A stretch of DNA of 64,000 nucleotides from NCBI GenBank assembly GCA_030625815.1, contig DAOUQF010000012.1:33691-97690 (forward strand), written 5' to 3'. A program made the translations under genes and the position numbers. How positions within the stretch are numbered: position 1 is the stretch's first letter; the number at the start of each line of letters is the position of its first letter. The notes below the pieces were generated by a model. It saw only the letters and a program-made list of their open reading frames with translations, searched no databases and was not told where the DNA came from. This DNA is from Eubacteriales bacterium (GTDB lineage: Bacteria; Bacillota; Clostridia; Tissierellales; GPF-1). This document shows, in pieces, positions 19,229-27,062 of the stretch.

Positions 19229-20287
19229 CTAGCTTCTATAAGCTGGGAAAAAGTTAGTTTTTGATTTAAATGATTCTTCCTTTTCTCTAATACTCAACAA
19301 CTCAGAGTAAGCAGCCTCAATAAATATTTTATTCCCAATGCAAAAATCATAATCCGATTTTCGATTAAAACCATTTTTGAATTTGAACAATCCATCTTCT
19401 TTGCTACCAAGGCCTCCTCCCAAATGAAATTTTTCATGTCCATTTTCATACCCCCATACAGCGGCCTCATATAACAGCAAATTCATGGATGCCAATTTCT
19501 GATATTTTTTATCCAATGCAGAAAGATGATAATGCATTTGTCTATTTGCATGTAATATAATAGCCATAGCAATTATTTTTCCTTCATATACTGCATAAAA
19601 AAATAATGAGTTTTGTTTTAAATCATCCCGTATACAAGAATAAAATTCTTTATTAAAATAATAATAGCTTGTTGCATTATCTCTATCCATTGTAGCATTA
19701 TACAATGGTATGAACTCATCAATTAATGATTGTCCTTTTCCCAAAAAAACCTTAACACCATTTTTTTGAGCTTTCCTAACCATATTTCTGGTTTTACTGG
19801 TTAAATCACTCCAAATTTGATCCTTGTTTTTCAACTCAATTGCAATGGTTTTACCCAATGTACTTGTATGATAAATCAATTCAGCACACTTCGAATTCTT
19901 AATAATTGGATGAAATCTTACAAACTCACTAACTATATTGTTCGTTTTGCAATATTGTGTGTATTCAAAATTTAACTCATTTAAATTCTCAGCTGTAATA
20001 TTCCCTTCAACTATCAGACCACCATAACCATATGGAGTTGATAAATCAAATATCATATCCCTCGTCATCTTACCAATTAAATTTTCATCTGCACCAACGT
20101 CTCTTTTCATTACAACGTTAATAGCTCGAATATCATCATTCTTGAAATATATTAATAAAGGTTCTCCATCACCATGGAGTTGAAACGCTTTTACATAACC
20201 TGATAAGTAATAAACATCATAATTCTCAAACTGCTTAACAATATCATCCCATCTATTACTTTCTTCAATTGAAATAACTATGAACAT
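19229..20287 (-). CDS. FemAB-like GNAT-fold transferase
   Basis: A 352-residue protein resembling the FemAB/lipid II:glycine glycyltransferase group: KTRNMVRKAQKNGVKVFLG, then the C-terminal GNAT core with IIAMAIILHANRQMHYHLSA, NLLLYEAAVWGYENGHEKFHLGGG and LFKFKNGF. Such proteins use aminoacyl-tRNA or acyl donors and are common in polysaccharide loci as N-acyl transferases. The ATG at 20287 follows GGGAG by eight bases; a TTG 15 bases further upstream overlaps that ribosome site. Confidence 0.8.
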   Translation of the reverse strand: MFIVISIEESNRWDDIVKQFENYDVYYLSGYVKAFQLHGDGEPLLIYFKNDDIRAINVVMKRDVGADENLIGKMTRDMIFDLSTPYGYGGLIVEGNITAENLNELNFEYTQYCKTNNIVSEFVRFHPIIKNSKCAELIYHTSTLGKTIAIELKNKDQIWSDLTSKTRNMVRKAQKNGVKVFLGKGQSLIDEFIPLYNATMDRDNATSYYYFNKEFYSCIRDDLKQNSLFFYAVYEGKIIAMAIILHANRQMHYHLSALDKKYQKLASMNLLLYEAAVWGYENGHEKFHLGGGLGSKEDGLFKFKNGFNRKSDYDFCIGNKIFIEAAYSELLSIREKEESFKSKTNFFPAYRS

Positions 20288-20352
20288 TACAAAATCTCCC
20301 AACTAAACTTTAAATCAAATTAATCTCCTAGATTATAATTCAATCTTTTCTC

Positions 20353-20985
20353 TTAATTATGATTCCTAATATCAGCTAAATTCCCTTCGACTTCATCTGT
20401 GTTTTCGGCAACATTTTTCTTATGTAACACCGTATGAAACGTATTAATGATAATTACAAAATCACTTCTGACTGTTAACATATTTACATATTTCACATCT
20501 AGTGAAAGACGCTTTTCCCACACTATATAATTTCTTCCATTTATTTGCGCTAAGCCTGTTAATCCAGGTCTTACAGTATGTCGTGTCTTCTCATTTTTTG
20601 TATAATGTGGTAAATATTCAATCAATAAAGGTCTTGGACCAACAATACTCATATCACCTTTGAAAATATTGAATAATTCAGGAAGTTCATCCAAGCTTGT
20701 ACTTCTTAAAAACATGCCAAAACTTGTTATTCTTATACTATCCGGAAGTAATTCATCATTCTCATCTCTTTCGTCAGTCATCGTTCTAAATTTGTACAAA
20801 GTAAAGATCTTTTCATTCAATCCAGGTCTTTTCTGTTTGAAGATGATCGGACTACCGAGCTTTATTCTCACAAGAATTGCAACAATAATTATTATTGGAC
20901 TTAAAACGATGCTCGCGAATAAAGAAAGGATGAAATCCATCGGTCTCTTAAAGAATCGTTCGTATATTCCCTTTTTCCTTTGCAT
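20353..20985 (-). CDS. PglC-type undecaprenyl-phosphate sugar-1-phosphate transferase
   Basis: A 210-residue single-helix (small) phosphoglycosyl transferase. It has a re-entrant membrane segment (residues 15-40), KFRTMTDERDE, the catalytic Asp-Glu in STSLDELPELFNIFKGDMS, GPRPLL and RPGLTGLAQINGRN. It starts repeat-unit synthesis by putting a sugar 1-phosphate on the lipid carrier. The aminotransferase gene directly upstream suggests an amino-deoxy sugar such as a bacillosamine derivative, but no dehydratase or acetyltransferase of that path is adjacent. Confidence 0.9.
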   Translation of the reverse strand: MQRKKGIYERFFKRPMDFILSLFASIVLSPIIIIVAILVRIKLGSPIIFKQKRPGLNEKIFTLYKFRTMTDERDENDELLPDSIRITSFGMFLRSTSLDELPELFNIFKGDMSIVGPRPLLIEYLPHYTKNEKTRHTVRPGLTGLAQINGRNYIVWEKRLSLDVKYVNMLTVRSDFVIIINTFHTVLHKKNVAENTDEVEGNLADIRNHN

Positions 20986-20991
20986 CCATTA

Positions 20992-22104
20992 TCACCACAA
21001 TTCTTTTATAATCTTTACAATTCTCACTAAATCTTCTTCAGTCATCTTCGTATCACTAGGCAGGCAAACACCATTCTCAAACAGTTTCTGTGAAATTCCT
21101 TCTCCAACGAAATCATATTGCTCAAAGAATGGTTGCATGTGCATGGGCTTCCATATCGGTCTTGATTCGATGTTTTCTTTTTCCAAGGCTTCCATAACAT
21201 CGATTGGTTTGACTTTGCCTTCAAGTGTTAAACAACTCAGCCAGAAGTTTGGTTCATTCCAGTCATTCACTGGCATCATTTTCACACCTTCAAGCTGTTC
21301 CAACTCTTGCTTGTAGAACTCGAAGATTTTTTTCTTTTTCGCTACGCGTTGATCAAGCACCTTTAATTGTCCTCGTCCAACACCGGCAACCACATTGCTC
21401 ATTCTGTAGTTGAATCCTAACTCGCTATGCTGGTAGTGTCTTGCTTGATCCCTCGCTTGTGTTGCCCAGAATCTCGCTTTTTTGATTCGTTCTTCATCAT
21501 TGGAAACCAACATACCGCCACCCGAAGTGGTGATGATTTTATTTCCGTTAAAGGAAAATATCCCATACTCTCCAAATGTGCCTGTTGCTTGCCCTTTATA
21601 TGTAGTTCCCAAACTCTCCGCCGCATCTTCAATTAACGCTACATTATACTTTTTACAGATTTCTGTAATCTTATCCATATCCGCTGAAAGACCATAGAGG
21701 TGCACAACCAAAACGGCTTTCACTTCAGGATATTTATTAAAGGCTTCTTCCAAAGCTTTGGGATCCATATTCCAAGTTTCTTCATCACTATCGATGAATA
21801 CCGGAATTGCCTTTTGATAAATAATTGGATTTGCTGTTGCTGAAAAGGTAAGGTCTTGACAGAACACGATGTCACCTTCGCCTACATTTGCGGCTTTTAA
21901 AGCAAGATGAATCGCTGCCGTTCCTGCAGACAACGCTGCTGCGTGTCCAATGCCAACGTACTTGGCTAACTCTCTTTCGAATTCATCCACGTTTTTCCCA
22001 AGCGGAGCAATCCAATTCGTATCAAATGCTTCTTTAACATATTCCTGCTCATAGCCTTCTTCACTCATATGGGGCGATGCAAGATAAATCCTTCTATTCA
22101 TCAT
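20992..22104 (-). CDS. DegT/DnrJ/EryC1-type sugar aminotransferase
   Basis: A PLP enzyme of about 370 residues (PglE/PseC-like). It shows SAGTAAIHLAL, the PLP-stacking DLTFSATANPI, VVHLYGL, the LIEDAAESLG acidic motif and the Schiff-base lysine in FNGNKIITTSGGGM. It would aminate a UDP-4-keto-6-deoxy-hexosamine. The start at 22104 (or the next codon, 22101) follows GGAAGAAAGA; an earlier in-frame ATG has no ribosome site. It is the first gene of the first polysaccharide operon, with AT-rich promoter DNA upstream. Confidence 0.87.
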   Translation of the reverse strand: MMNRRIYLASPHMSEEGYEQEYVKEAFDTNWIAPLGKNVDEFERELAKYVGIGHAAALSAGTAAIHLALKAANVGEGDIVFCQDLTFSATANPIIYQKAIPVFIDSDEETWNMDPKALEEAFNKYPEVKAVLVVHLYGLSADMDKITEICKKYNVALIEDAAESLGTTYKGQATGTFGEYGIFSFNGNKIITTSGGGMLVSNDEERIKKARFWATQARDQARHYQHSELGFNYRMSNVVAGVGRGQLKVLDQRVAKKKKIFEFYKQELEQLEGVKMMPVNDWNEPNFWLSCLTLEGKVKPIDVMEALEKENIESRPIWKPMHMQPFFEQYDFVGEGISQKLFENGVCLPSDTKMTEEDLVRIVKIIKELW

Positions 22105-22303
22105 TCTTTCTTCCTTCCCACTACAAAAAGACAGCACAAAAAACCTAGCCATCTTCTCTCCAATTTTTACGCCTTACTTATCTGTCAAAAAAGTTGTTTT
22201 TTTGTAACTTCCAATGTTTATTCTATAAATTATAGCAGGATTTGTCAATTATTATACATGAAATTTATGATTTTTAAGTTCTACTAAACTCTTTCATAAG
22301 AAA

Positions 22304-22363
22304 ATCCCCTGGTATTTACGAGGTTGTTTTACGATTTCTTACAATCTCGTAGCTATCAGGGGA
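22304..22363 (-). terminator. Long two-part hairpin after the hydroxyacid dehydrogenase gene
   Basis: On the minus strand, TCCCCTG and CTACGAG pair with CTCGTA and CAGGGGA across a roughly 20-base loop that holds a small A/T-rich hairpin, followed by TTTTCTT. It starts 9 bases after the stop at 22372. The rest of 22105-22371 is AT-rich promoter-like DNA with no gene seen. Confidence 0.65.
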
Positions 22364-22371
22364 TACATATC

Positions 22372-23277
22372 CTATTCTTGATAACTTTCTAAGTTTTTCA
22401 TAATAATGCAAATCATGCGTTCTTTTATTTTGTCTGACACATAGCAATTATGCGGCGTGATAATCACATTCTCCAAACGCCAAAAAGGATGCTCGGGTTT
22501 CAATGGCTCCTCTTCGAAAACGTCCAAGGCAACACCTCGGAATTTGTGATTTGCTACCGCATTGATCAAGGCTTGTTCGTCCACAATCGCGCCTCGAGAC
22601 ACATTGACGAAGATGCTGCCATCTTTCATCAGTCCGAATTCCTTTTCACCAATCAAGTGCCGGGTCTCTTCCTTCAGCGGCAAGGTGCTGATGACAATGT
22701 CGCAGTCTGGCAAGATCTCGCACAGGTCGCAGATACCGAAGCAGTCATCGGCTTCCGGATGCTCCCTCGGTTTGGTATTAATGGCCACAATCTTAACACC
22801 AAAGGCCTGCAGCCGTTTGGCAATCTCCTTGCCAATATGCCCAAATCCGATAATCACCGCCTTTTGTCCCGGCAACTCCGTCAGATTTCGGCTCTTGAGC
22901 CATTTATGCTCGGTTTGGGCTTCATAGAAGTGCTTGGAATCTTTCACGATCTCGAGAACCTTCAGTACTACCCATTCTGCAATGGGAATGCTATACACTC
23001 CTCTGGCATTCTTTAAAACAATCAGTCGGTAGTTGATTTCCCGCACCGGTACCCGGTCGAGTCCCGCGCTGGTGACTTGTACATACTTGAGATCAGGAAA
23101 CTCATCCAAGGAATGATAGGAAAAAAGATCATTGCATACGATGGCTTCAACTGATTTCGCCCCTGCTGGAACAGGGTCTTTTTCCGATTCCATAAATACA
23201 ACATCGTATCCCATGTCTCTCATTCTTTGAAAGTTTTCCTCCGTATAGGGGTAAACCCCTGTAACCAAAAGTTTCAT
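22372..23277 (-). CDS. D-2-hydroxyacid dehydrogenase family protein
   Basis: A 301-residue NAD-dependent dehydrogenase of the D-isomer family: VIIGFGHIGKEIAKRL in the coenzyme fold, then the catalytic residues in NVSRGAIVDE (Arg), DVFEEEPL (Glu) and ITPHNCYVSD (His). It is unrelated in detail to the enzyme at 1418-2479. AAGGAGGAAGT precedes the start. It stands alone between the two polysaccharide operons with its own terminator. A link to polymer precursor synthesis is possible but not shown. Confidence 0.85.
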   Translation of the reverse strand: MKLLVTGVYPYTEENFQRMRDMGYDVVFMESEKDPVPAGAKSVEAIVCNDLFSYHSLDEFPDLKYVQVTSAGLDRVPVREINYRLIVLKNARGVYSIPIAEWVVLKVLEIVKDSKHFYEAQTEHKWLKSRNLTELPGQKAVIIGFGHIGKEIAKRLQAFGVKIVAINTKPREHPEADDCFGICDLCEILPDCDIVISTLPLKEETRHLIGEKEFGLMKDGSIFVNVSRGAIVDEQALINAVANHKFRGVALDVFEEEPLKPEHPFWRLENVIITPHNCYVSDKIKERMICIIMKNLESYQE

Positions 23278-23342
23278 ACTTCCTCCTTTCTTGTCTTTTT
23301 CTTTTCCTTACGCTGTATTGATACCCAGAATCAAAGATGCAT

Positions 23343-23846
23343 TTACTGCCCAATATCACTTCTCAGCAAATCTCGCAATCTTCTCATAGCCCGCTTCTTG
23401 TGGGTCTTCACCGTTTCATAACTGACATTTAACTCAGCTGCAATCTGCGGCAGCTTCTTGTTATGGAAGAACACCTCCTTTACAACGATTCTCTGCTGCG
23501 GACTCAGTGCCTGCAAGGCCTGTCGAATGCAGGCCTCCGTTTGCCTTTCCAGCACTTCTTCCTCCGTGTTCTCTTCCGCTGGTATAAACAGTTCCAAGGT
23601 GCTGTCCTCCGTTCCCACTTTTGTTTGCAGAGAAATGGCGGGTTTCTTTTTTCTTGCCTGTTCGAGAAAATGGAACCTAAGCCGTTGGGCAAGGTAAGCA
23701 TTGAATGGCACACCTCTTCCTTTGTCAAATTTCTTTTCCGCTTCCAAGAAAACAAGATAGCCTTCTTGAATCATGTCCTCATCCACCCTTCCATAGATCT
23801 TTTTCGCCTCATAAATAATCAAAGGCTTGTACTCGGTAATCTCCAT
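23343..23846 (-). CDS. Small sigma-70-family RNA polymerase sigma factor
   Basis: A 167-residue protein with a region-2 helix (DEDMIQEGYLVFLEAEKKFDKGRGVPFNAYLAQRLR is covered at about residues 23-58) and a region-4 helix-turn-helix near the C-terminus (LPQIAAELNVSYETVKTHKKRAMRRL). Regions 1 and 3 are absent, as in ECF or SigK/phage-like small sigma factors. No anti-sigma gene is adjacent. It overlaps neither neighbour. It may control the polysaccharide operons, which is a guess from position. Confidence 0.82.
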   Translation of the reverse strand: MEITEYKPLIIYEAKKIYGRVDEDMIQEGYLVFLEAEKKFDKGRGVPFNAYLAQRLRFHFLEQARKKKPAISLQTKVGTEDSTLELFIPAEENTEEEVLERQTEACIRQALQALSPQQRIVVKEVFFHNKKLPQIAAELNVSYETVKTHKKRAMRRLRDLLRSDIGQ

Positions 23847-23861
23847 GAGTATCCCTTCATG

Positions 23862-23875
23862 GAGAGGCGCCTCTC
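23862..23875. promoter_or_regulatory. 14-base palindrome upstream of the sigma-factor gene
   Basis: GAGAGGCGCCTCTC is a perfect palindrome ending 15 bases before the sigma-factor start codon. It could be an operator or a hairpin that hides the ribosome site. Only the symmetry is seen. Confidence 0.4.
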
Positions 23876-23939
23876 ATATATTATCCAGATGAGTACAGAG
23901 TACGCTTATTGTTATCGTTTTGCGAATTCCGAATAAAAG

Positions 23940-23967
23940 AAATACGAGCAACGAAAAACCGTTACTC
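23940..23967 (-). terminator. Terminator after the unknown gene at 23978
   Basis: On the minus strand, TACGAGTAACG and CGTTGCTCGTA pair with one mismatch, and TTTCTTTT follows. It lies 11 bases after the stop codon. Confidence 0.7.
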
Positions 23968-23977
23968 GTAATCTTCC

Positions 23978-24466
23978 TTACTTATAAATAATAACCCTAT
24001 CAATATTTCCATTTTCTCCTTTTTGTATCATATTGTCTTTCCTTAAGTTCTTTGTTCGTCGACGATATTTATTTATGGTACTTATCTTATTCTCTAAAAT
24101 GATTGTATCGTCATTTATGAATGTAATCTTAGTCCCAGATCCAACTTCCTCCACTTTCTTTATCGCCTCATCAACAATGTATCCATACGCACCATCGTCT
24201 TTGATCCGTGGCTTACGCACCTTACCAGGAATAACGCAGCACTCATTGCTAAACAGCAATACATGATTTCTTTTCTTTCCATTTACTTCTTCTGACTGCA
24301 TGATCGCTTTCTGAAAATCTGTTCCATAGGCTTCCGCCCAATGGTGTTTGAAAGTCGTAAGACAAATTCTATACCATTTTTTGCCGTCCTTGGAGACAAC
24401 CATAATTCCATTCCCCACGCCGTCATTGTATGACGGGTAAACCGCATAAACATCATTGTAGCTCAT
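23978..24466 (-). CDS. Protein of unknown function
   Basis: A 162-residue, probably cytoplasmic protein that I do not recognise. The start at 24466 is chosen because ATGGAGGAACTATT precedes it. The N-terminal half has a compact beta pattern (GNGIMVVSKDGKKWYRICL) with a Trp/His cluster. The C-terminal 40 residues are lysine- and arginine-rich (KYRRRTKNLRK) and may bind nucleic acid. It is flanked by terminators on both sides, so it is a single-gene unit. Confidence 0.7.
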   Translation of the reverse strand: MSYNDVYAVYPSYNDGVGNGIMVVSKDGKKWYRICLTTFKHHWAEAYGTDFQKAIMQSEEVNGKKRNHVLLFSNECCVIPGKVRKPRIKDDGAYGYIVDEAIKKVEEVGSGTKITFINDDTIILENKISTINKYRRRTKNLRKDNMIQKGENGNIDRVIIYK

Positions 24467-24548
24467 AATAGTTCCTCCATAAAATTGAATTTTTAGATCC
24501 AATAATATCGTAACCATTTTATGGCAAAATTTCAATTTTCTTACGAAA

Positions 24549-24576
24549 AAGAGCGATTCGGAAACGAATCGCTCTT
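24549..24576 (-). terminator. Terminator of the second polysaccharide operon
   Basis: On the minus strand, AAGAGCGATTCG pairs perfectly with CGAATCGCTCTT around a four-base loop, followed by TTTTTCG. It begins 17 bases after the last gene. Confidence 0.88.
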
Positions 24577-24593
24577 AAACCATGTTTTTTTAT

Positions 24594-25985
24594 TTATTTG
24601 TTTACAACAAAGTATCCTTCGCCCTCTTCCACCTTGTATTCCTCGTTTTGCCTGACTGCCTCAAAGGTGTCCGCATGGGTAAATCCCTTTGCGGCGGTTT
24701 TTGAGAAGAGGATCTGTACGGTTTGAAAACAGATCTTGATGTCAAACAGGAAGGAATAGTTCCTGATATAAATCATATCAAAGGTCAGCTTGTCCCGCGG
24801 AGTGGTGGTGTACTTGCCTAGGATTTGGCCCAACCCAGTTATGCCCGCCTTCACTTTGGTTCTGTATTGAAACTCCGGCAACTCCTTGCTAAATTCCTCC
24901 ACGAAGAAGGCTCGCTCCGGTCGTGGACCCACCATGCTCATCTCGCCCTTTAACACATTAATCAGCTGAGGGAACTCATCCAGGCGTGTAGCTCGAAGGA
25001 TTCTGCCCACCTTGGTGATCCTTGTATCCGCACCCATGGCCAGTACCGGGCCACTATCCTTCTCGGCATTCTTGATCATGGTTCTGAATTTCATCACATG
25101 AAAGACCTTATTGTCCAGGGTCAGGCGTTCCTGCCTGTAAATCACCGGGAATCCATCTTCCAAAGCAATGGCCAGGACCACCGCTGCATATATGGGAGAT
25201 AGAACGATGATGCTAATAACTGAAGTTATAATGTCAAAGCTTCGCTTGAGCATCCGCTGCACTTGGTTCAGCCCCAAGGGCTTGATGGTTAGAATCGGAA
25301 TATCATCTATCTGCCCCAGTTCCGTGGCAAACATGGAAACCTCATGCAAGGTCGGGCGAATGGAAAGTTGCACTTTACTCTCAAAACAAACTTTGATGAT
25401 CTCGTCTTTCATTTGAAAGTCCATGGGGACAACAACTTCATCCGCTTCCAACAAGAGTTCCTTGACCTCTTGGTTGTAATTCTCCGCAAAGATCTTCTTA
25501 TCGTATTCCTTGTTGCCGGACAAGAGCTTAAAGAAGATTCGCTCGTTTTCCTCTTGGGTGCCAAAAACCAGAATGGTCTTGCCGGGGAACATCATCAGGT
25601 ACACCCGGTAAAGGATATTCTTCCAAATAATCAAGAGTCCCGATTGCGTCAGAAAACTAATGGCAACAATTGAACGCGGGTAGGCAAACCCACGGGTGAA
25701 ATAGGTAATTGCCATGGTAAAGAAGTTCAAAACCAGCAACGCGGATATCGCGGCAAAAACACTGTCGGATACCCGCTTCTCTCCGCAGCGGTACGACTGG
25801 AAGAAATAAAAGAGCGCAATGGCTCCTATAAATAGAACCCACCAAATTTCGATAAAGGGTTCCCAGTTTCGTGCCTGAATGATTTCATAGCGAAGATGAA
25901 AGGCAATGACAATGCCGAGAATTGTCAAGGTGGCATCACCCAAGAGCTGTATGGTATTAAACCCACTGGTATCTCTCTTTCCCAT
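24594..25985 (-). CDS. Large WbaP/WcaJ-type polyprenyl-phosphate sugar phosphotransferase
   Basis: A 463-residue initiating enzyme. Residues about 10-125 hold four or five membrane helices. A Rossmann-like CoA-binding-type domain follows (ILVFGTQEENERIF, about 160-240). The C-terminal catalytic domain has KRSFDIITSVISIIVLSP, KFRTM, ATRLDEFPQLINVLKGEMS, GPRPER and KAGITGLGQILG. It transfers a sugar 1-phosphate to undecaprenyl phosphate. It is the last gene of the second operon and is distinct from the small PglC-like enzyme of the first. Confidence 0.9.
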   Translation of the reverse strand: MGKRDTSGFNTIQLLGDATLTILGIVIAFHLRYEIIQARNWEPFIEIWWVLFIGAIALFYFFQSYRCGEKRVSDSVFAAISALLVLNFFTMAITYFTRGFAYPRSIVAISFLTQSGLLIIWKNILYRVYLMMFPGKTILVFGTQEENERIFFKLLSGNKEYDKKIFAENYNQEVKELLLEADEVVVPMDFQMKDEIIKVCFESKVQLSIRPTLHEVSMFATELGQIDDIPILTIKPLGLNQVQRMLKRSFDIITSVISIIVLSPIYAAVVLAIALEDGFPVIYRQERLTLDNKVFHVMKFRTMIKNAEKDSGPVLAMGADTRITKVGRILRATRLDEFPQLINVLKGEMSMVGPRPERAFFVEEFSKELPEFQYRTKVKAGITGLGQILGKYTTTPRDKLTFDMIYIRNYSFLFDIKICFQTVQILFSKTAAKGFTHADTFEAVRQNEEYKVEEGEGYFVVNK

Positions 25986-26000
25986 TTTCCATCCTCCCTT

Positions 26001-26969
26001 CTATTTCTCTTCTTTGTATTGCTGCATATACCACCGAATGACCGTCTCCAATTCGACCTTGAAGTTCGCTGTCGGTTCCCAATGGAGTTCTTGTGTCAGC
26101 TTGGTGTGGTCCACCGCGTATCTGCGGTCATGGCCCAAGCGGTCCTGTACATGCGTAATTAGGTTCTTTGGTTTCTTCGTTACCTTTAGAATTGTCTCCA
26201 CAATCTCCATATTCGTGACTTCATTGTCCCCGCCAATGTTATAGACCTGACCAGGAGTTCCCTTATCAAGAACCAGCTTTACGGCATTGCAATGGTCAAC
26301 CACATGAATCCAATCCCGAATTTGAAATCCGTCCCCGTAAACCGGCAGCGGATTGTTTTCCATGGCTCGCTTCACCATTAATGGGATGAGTTTTTCAGGA
26401 TATTGATGGGTGCCGTAATTGTTGCCGCATCGGGTAACGAGTACGGGGAAACCATAGGTCTTGTAATAAGAAAGGGCTAACAGATCCGCAGCCGCCTTGC
26501 TGGCCGAGTAGGGGCTGTTGGGCTGAATCTTTGATTCTTCAGTGAACTTGCCGGTTCTTCCCAATGAACCGTAGACCTCGTCCGTGGAGATCTGCAAAAA
26601 TCTTGTGCCCTCTCTGTTTCCCCAGGCTTCCCTTGCCGCGTCCATCAGGGCTTGGGTCCCCAGTATATTCGTGGATAAAAATACGCCGGGGTCTTCAATG
26701 CTTCTGTCAACATGGGACTCGGCTGCAAAGTTGACTACTCTCGTAATCCCATAGGTCTCGAAGAGTTCCTTTAATAGTGCTCTATTATTAATATCCCCTT
26801 TTACGAAGATATAATTCTCTTTATTTTCCACAGCCTTGTTGTTTTCTCGGTTGCCCGCATAGGTGAGGGCGTCGAGGTTGATGACGGTGTCTTTTGTTGT
26901 CTGGATCATGGTTCTGATAAAGTGCGAACCAATAAAACCGGCGCCGCCGGTCACTAAAATTCCGTTCAT
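26001..26969 (-). CDS. rmlB: dTDP-glucose 4,6-dehydratase
   Basis: A 322-residue extended short-chain dehydrogenase. It has the NAD motif GGAGFIGSHF, NFAAESHVDRSI, the catalytic STDEVYGSL and YSASKAAADLL, and RCGNNYGTHQYPEKLIP, which are specific to RmlB. It makes dTDP-4-keto-6-deoxyglucose. No rmlA, rmlC or rmlD is in the window, so the keto-sugar must be made from precursors and finished by enzymes encoded elsewhere. Confidence 0.93.
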   Translation of the reverse strand: MNGILVTGGAGFIGSHFIRTMIQTTKDTVINLDALTYAGNRENNKAVENKENYIFVKGDINNRALLKELFETYGITRVVNFAAESHVDRSIEDPGVFLSTNILGTQALMDAAREAWGNREGTRFLQISTDEVYGSLGRTGKFTEESKIQPNSPYSASKAAADLLALSYYKTYGFPVLVTRCGNNYGTHQYPEKLIPLMVKRAMENNPLPVYGDGFQIRDWIHVVDHCNAVKLVLDKGTPGQVYNIGGDNEVTNMEIVETILKVTKKPKNLITHVQDRLGHDRRYAVDHTKLTQELHWEPTANFKVELETVIRWYMQQYKEEK

Positions 26970-27023
26970 GGTTTTCTCCTACTCTTTTCTTTGCTCTTAT
27001 TGTACCATGACGAACAAAGTCAA

Positions 27024-27052
27024 GCTCCGGTCGAAGGAATTCCGGCCGGAGC
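27024..27052. repeat. GC-rich inverted repeat between rmlB and the ligase-like gene
   Basis: GCTCCGG and CCGGAGC are outer arms around an imperfect inner palindrome with AAGGAATTCC at its centre. No T-run follows on the minus strand, so it may be an mRNA-stabilising or attenuating hairpin inside the operon rather than a terminator. Confidence 0.5.
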
Positions 27053-27062
27053 GGTTTTGTTC

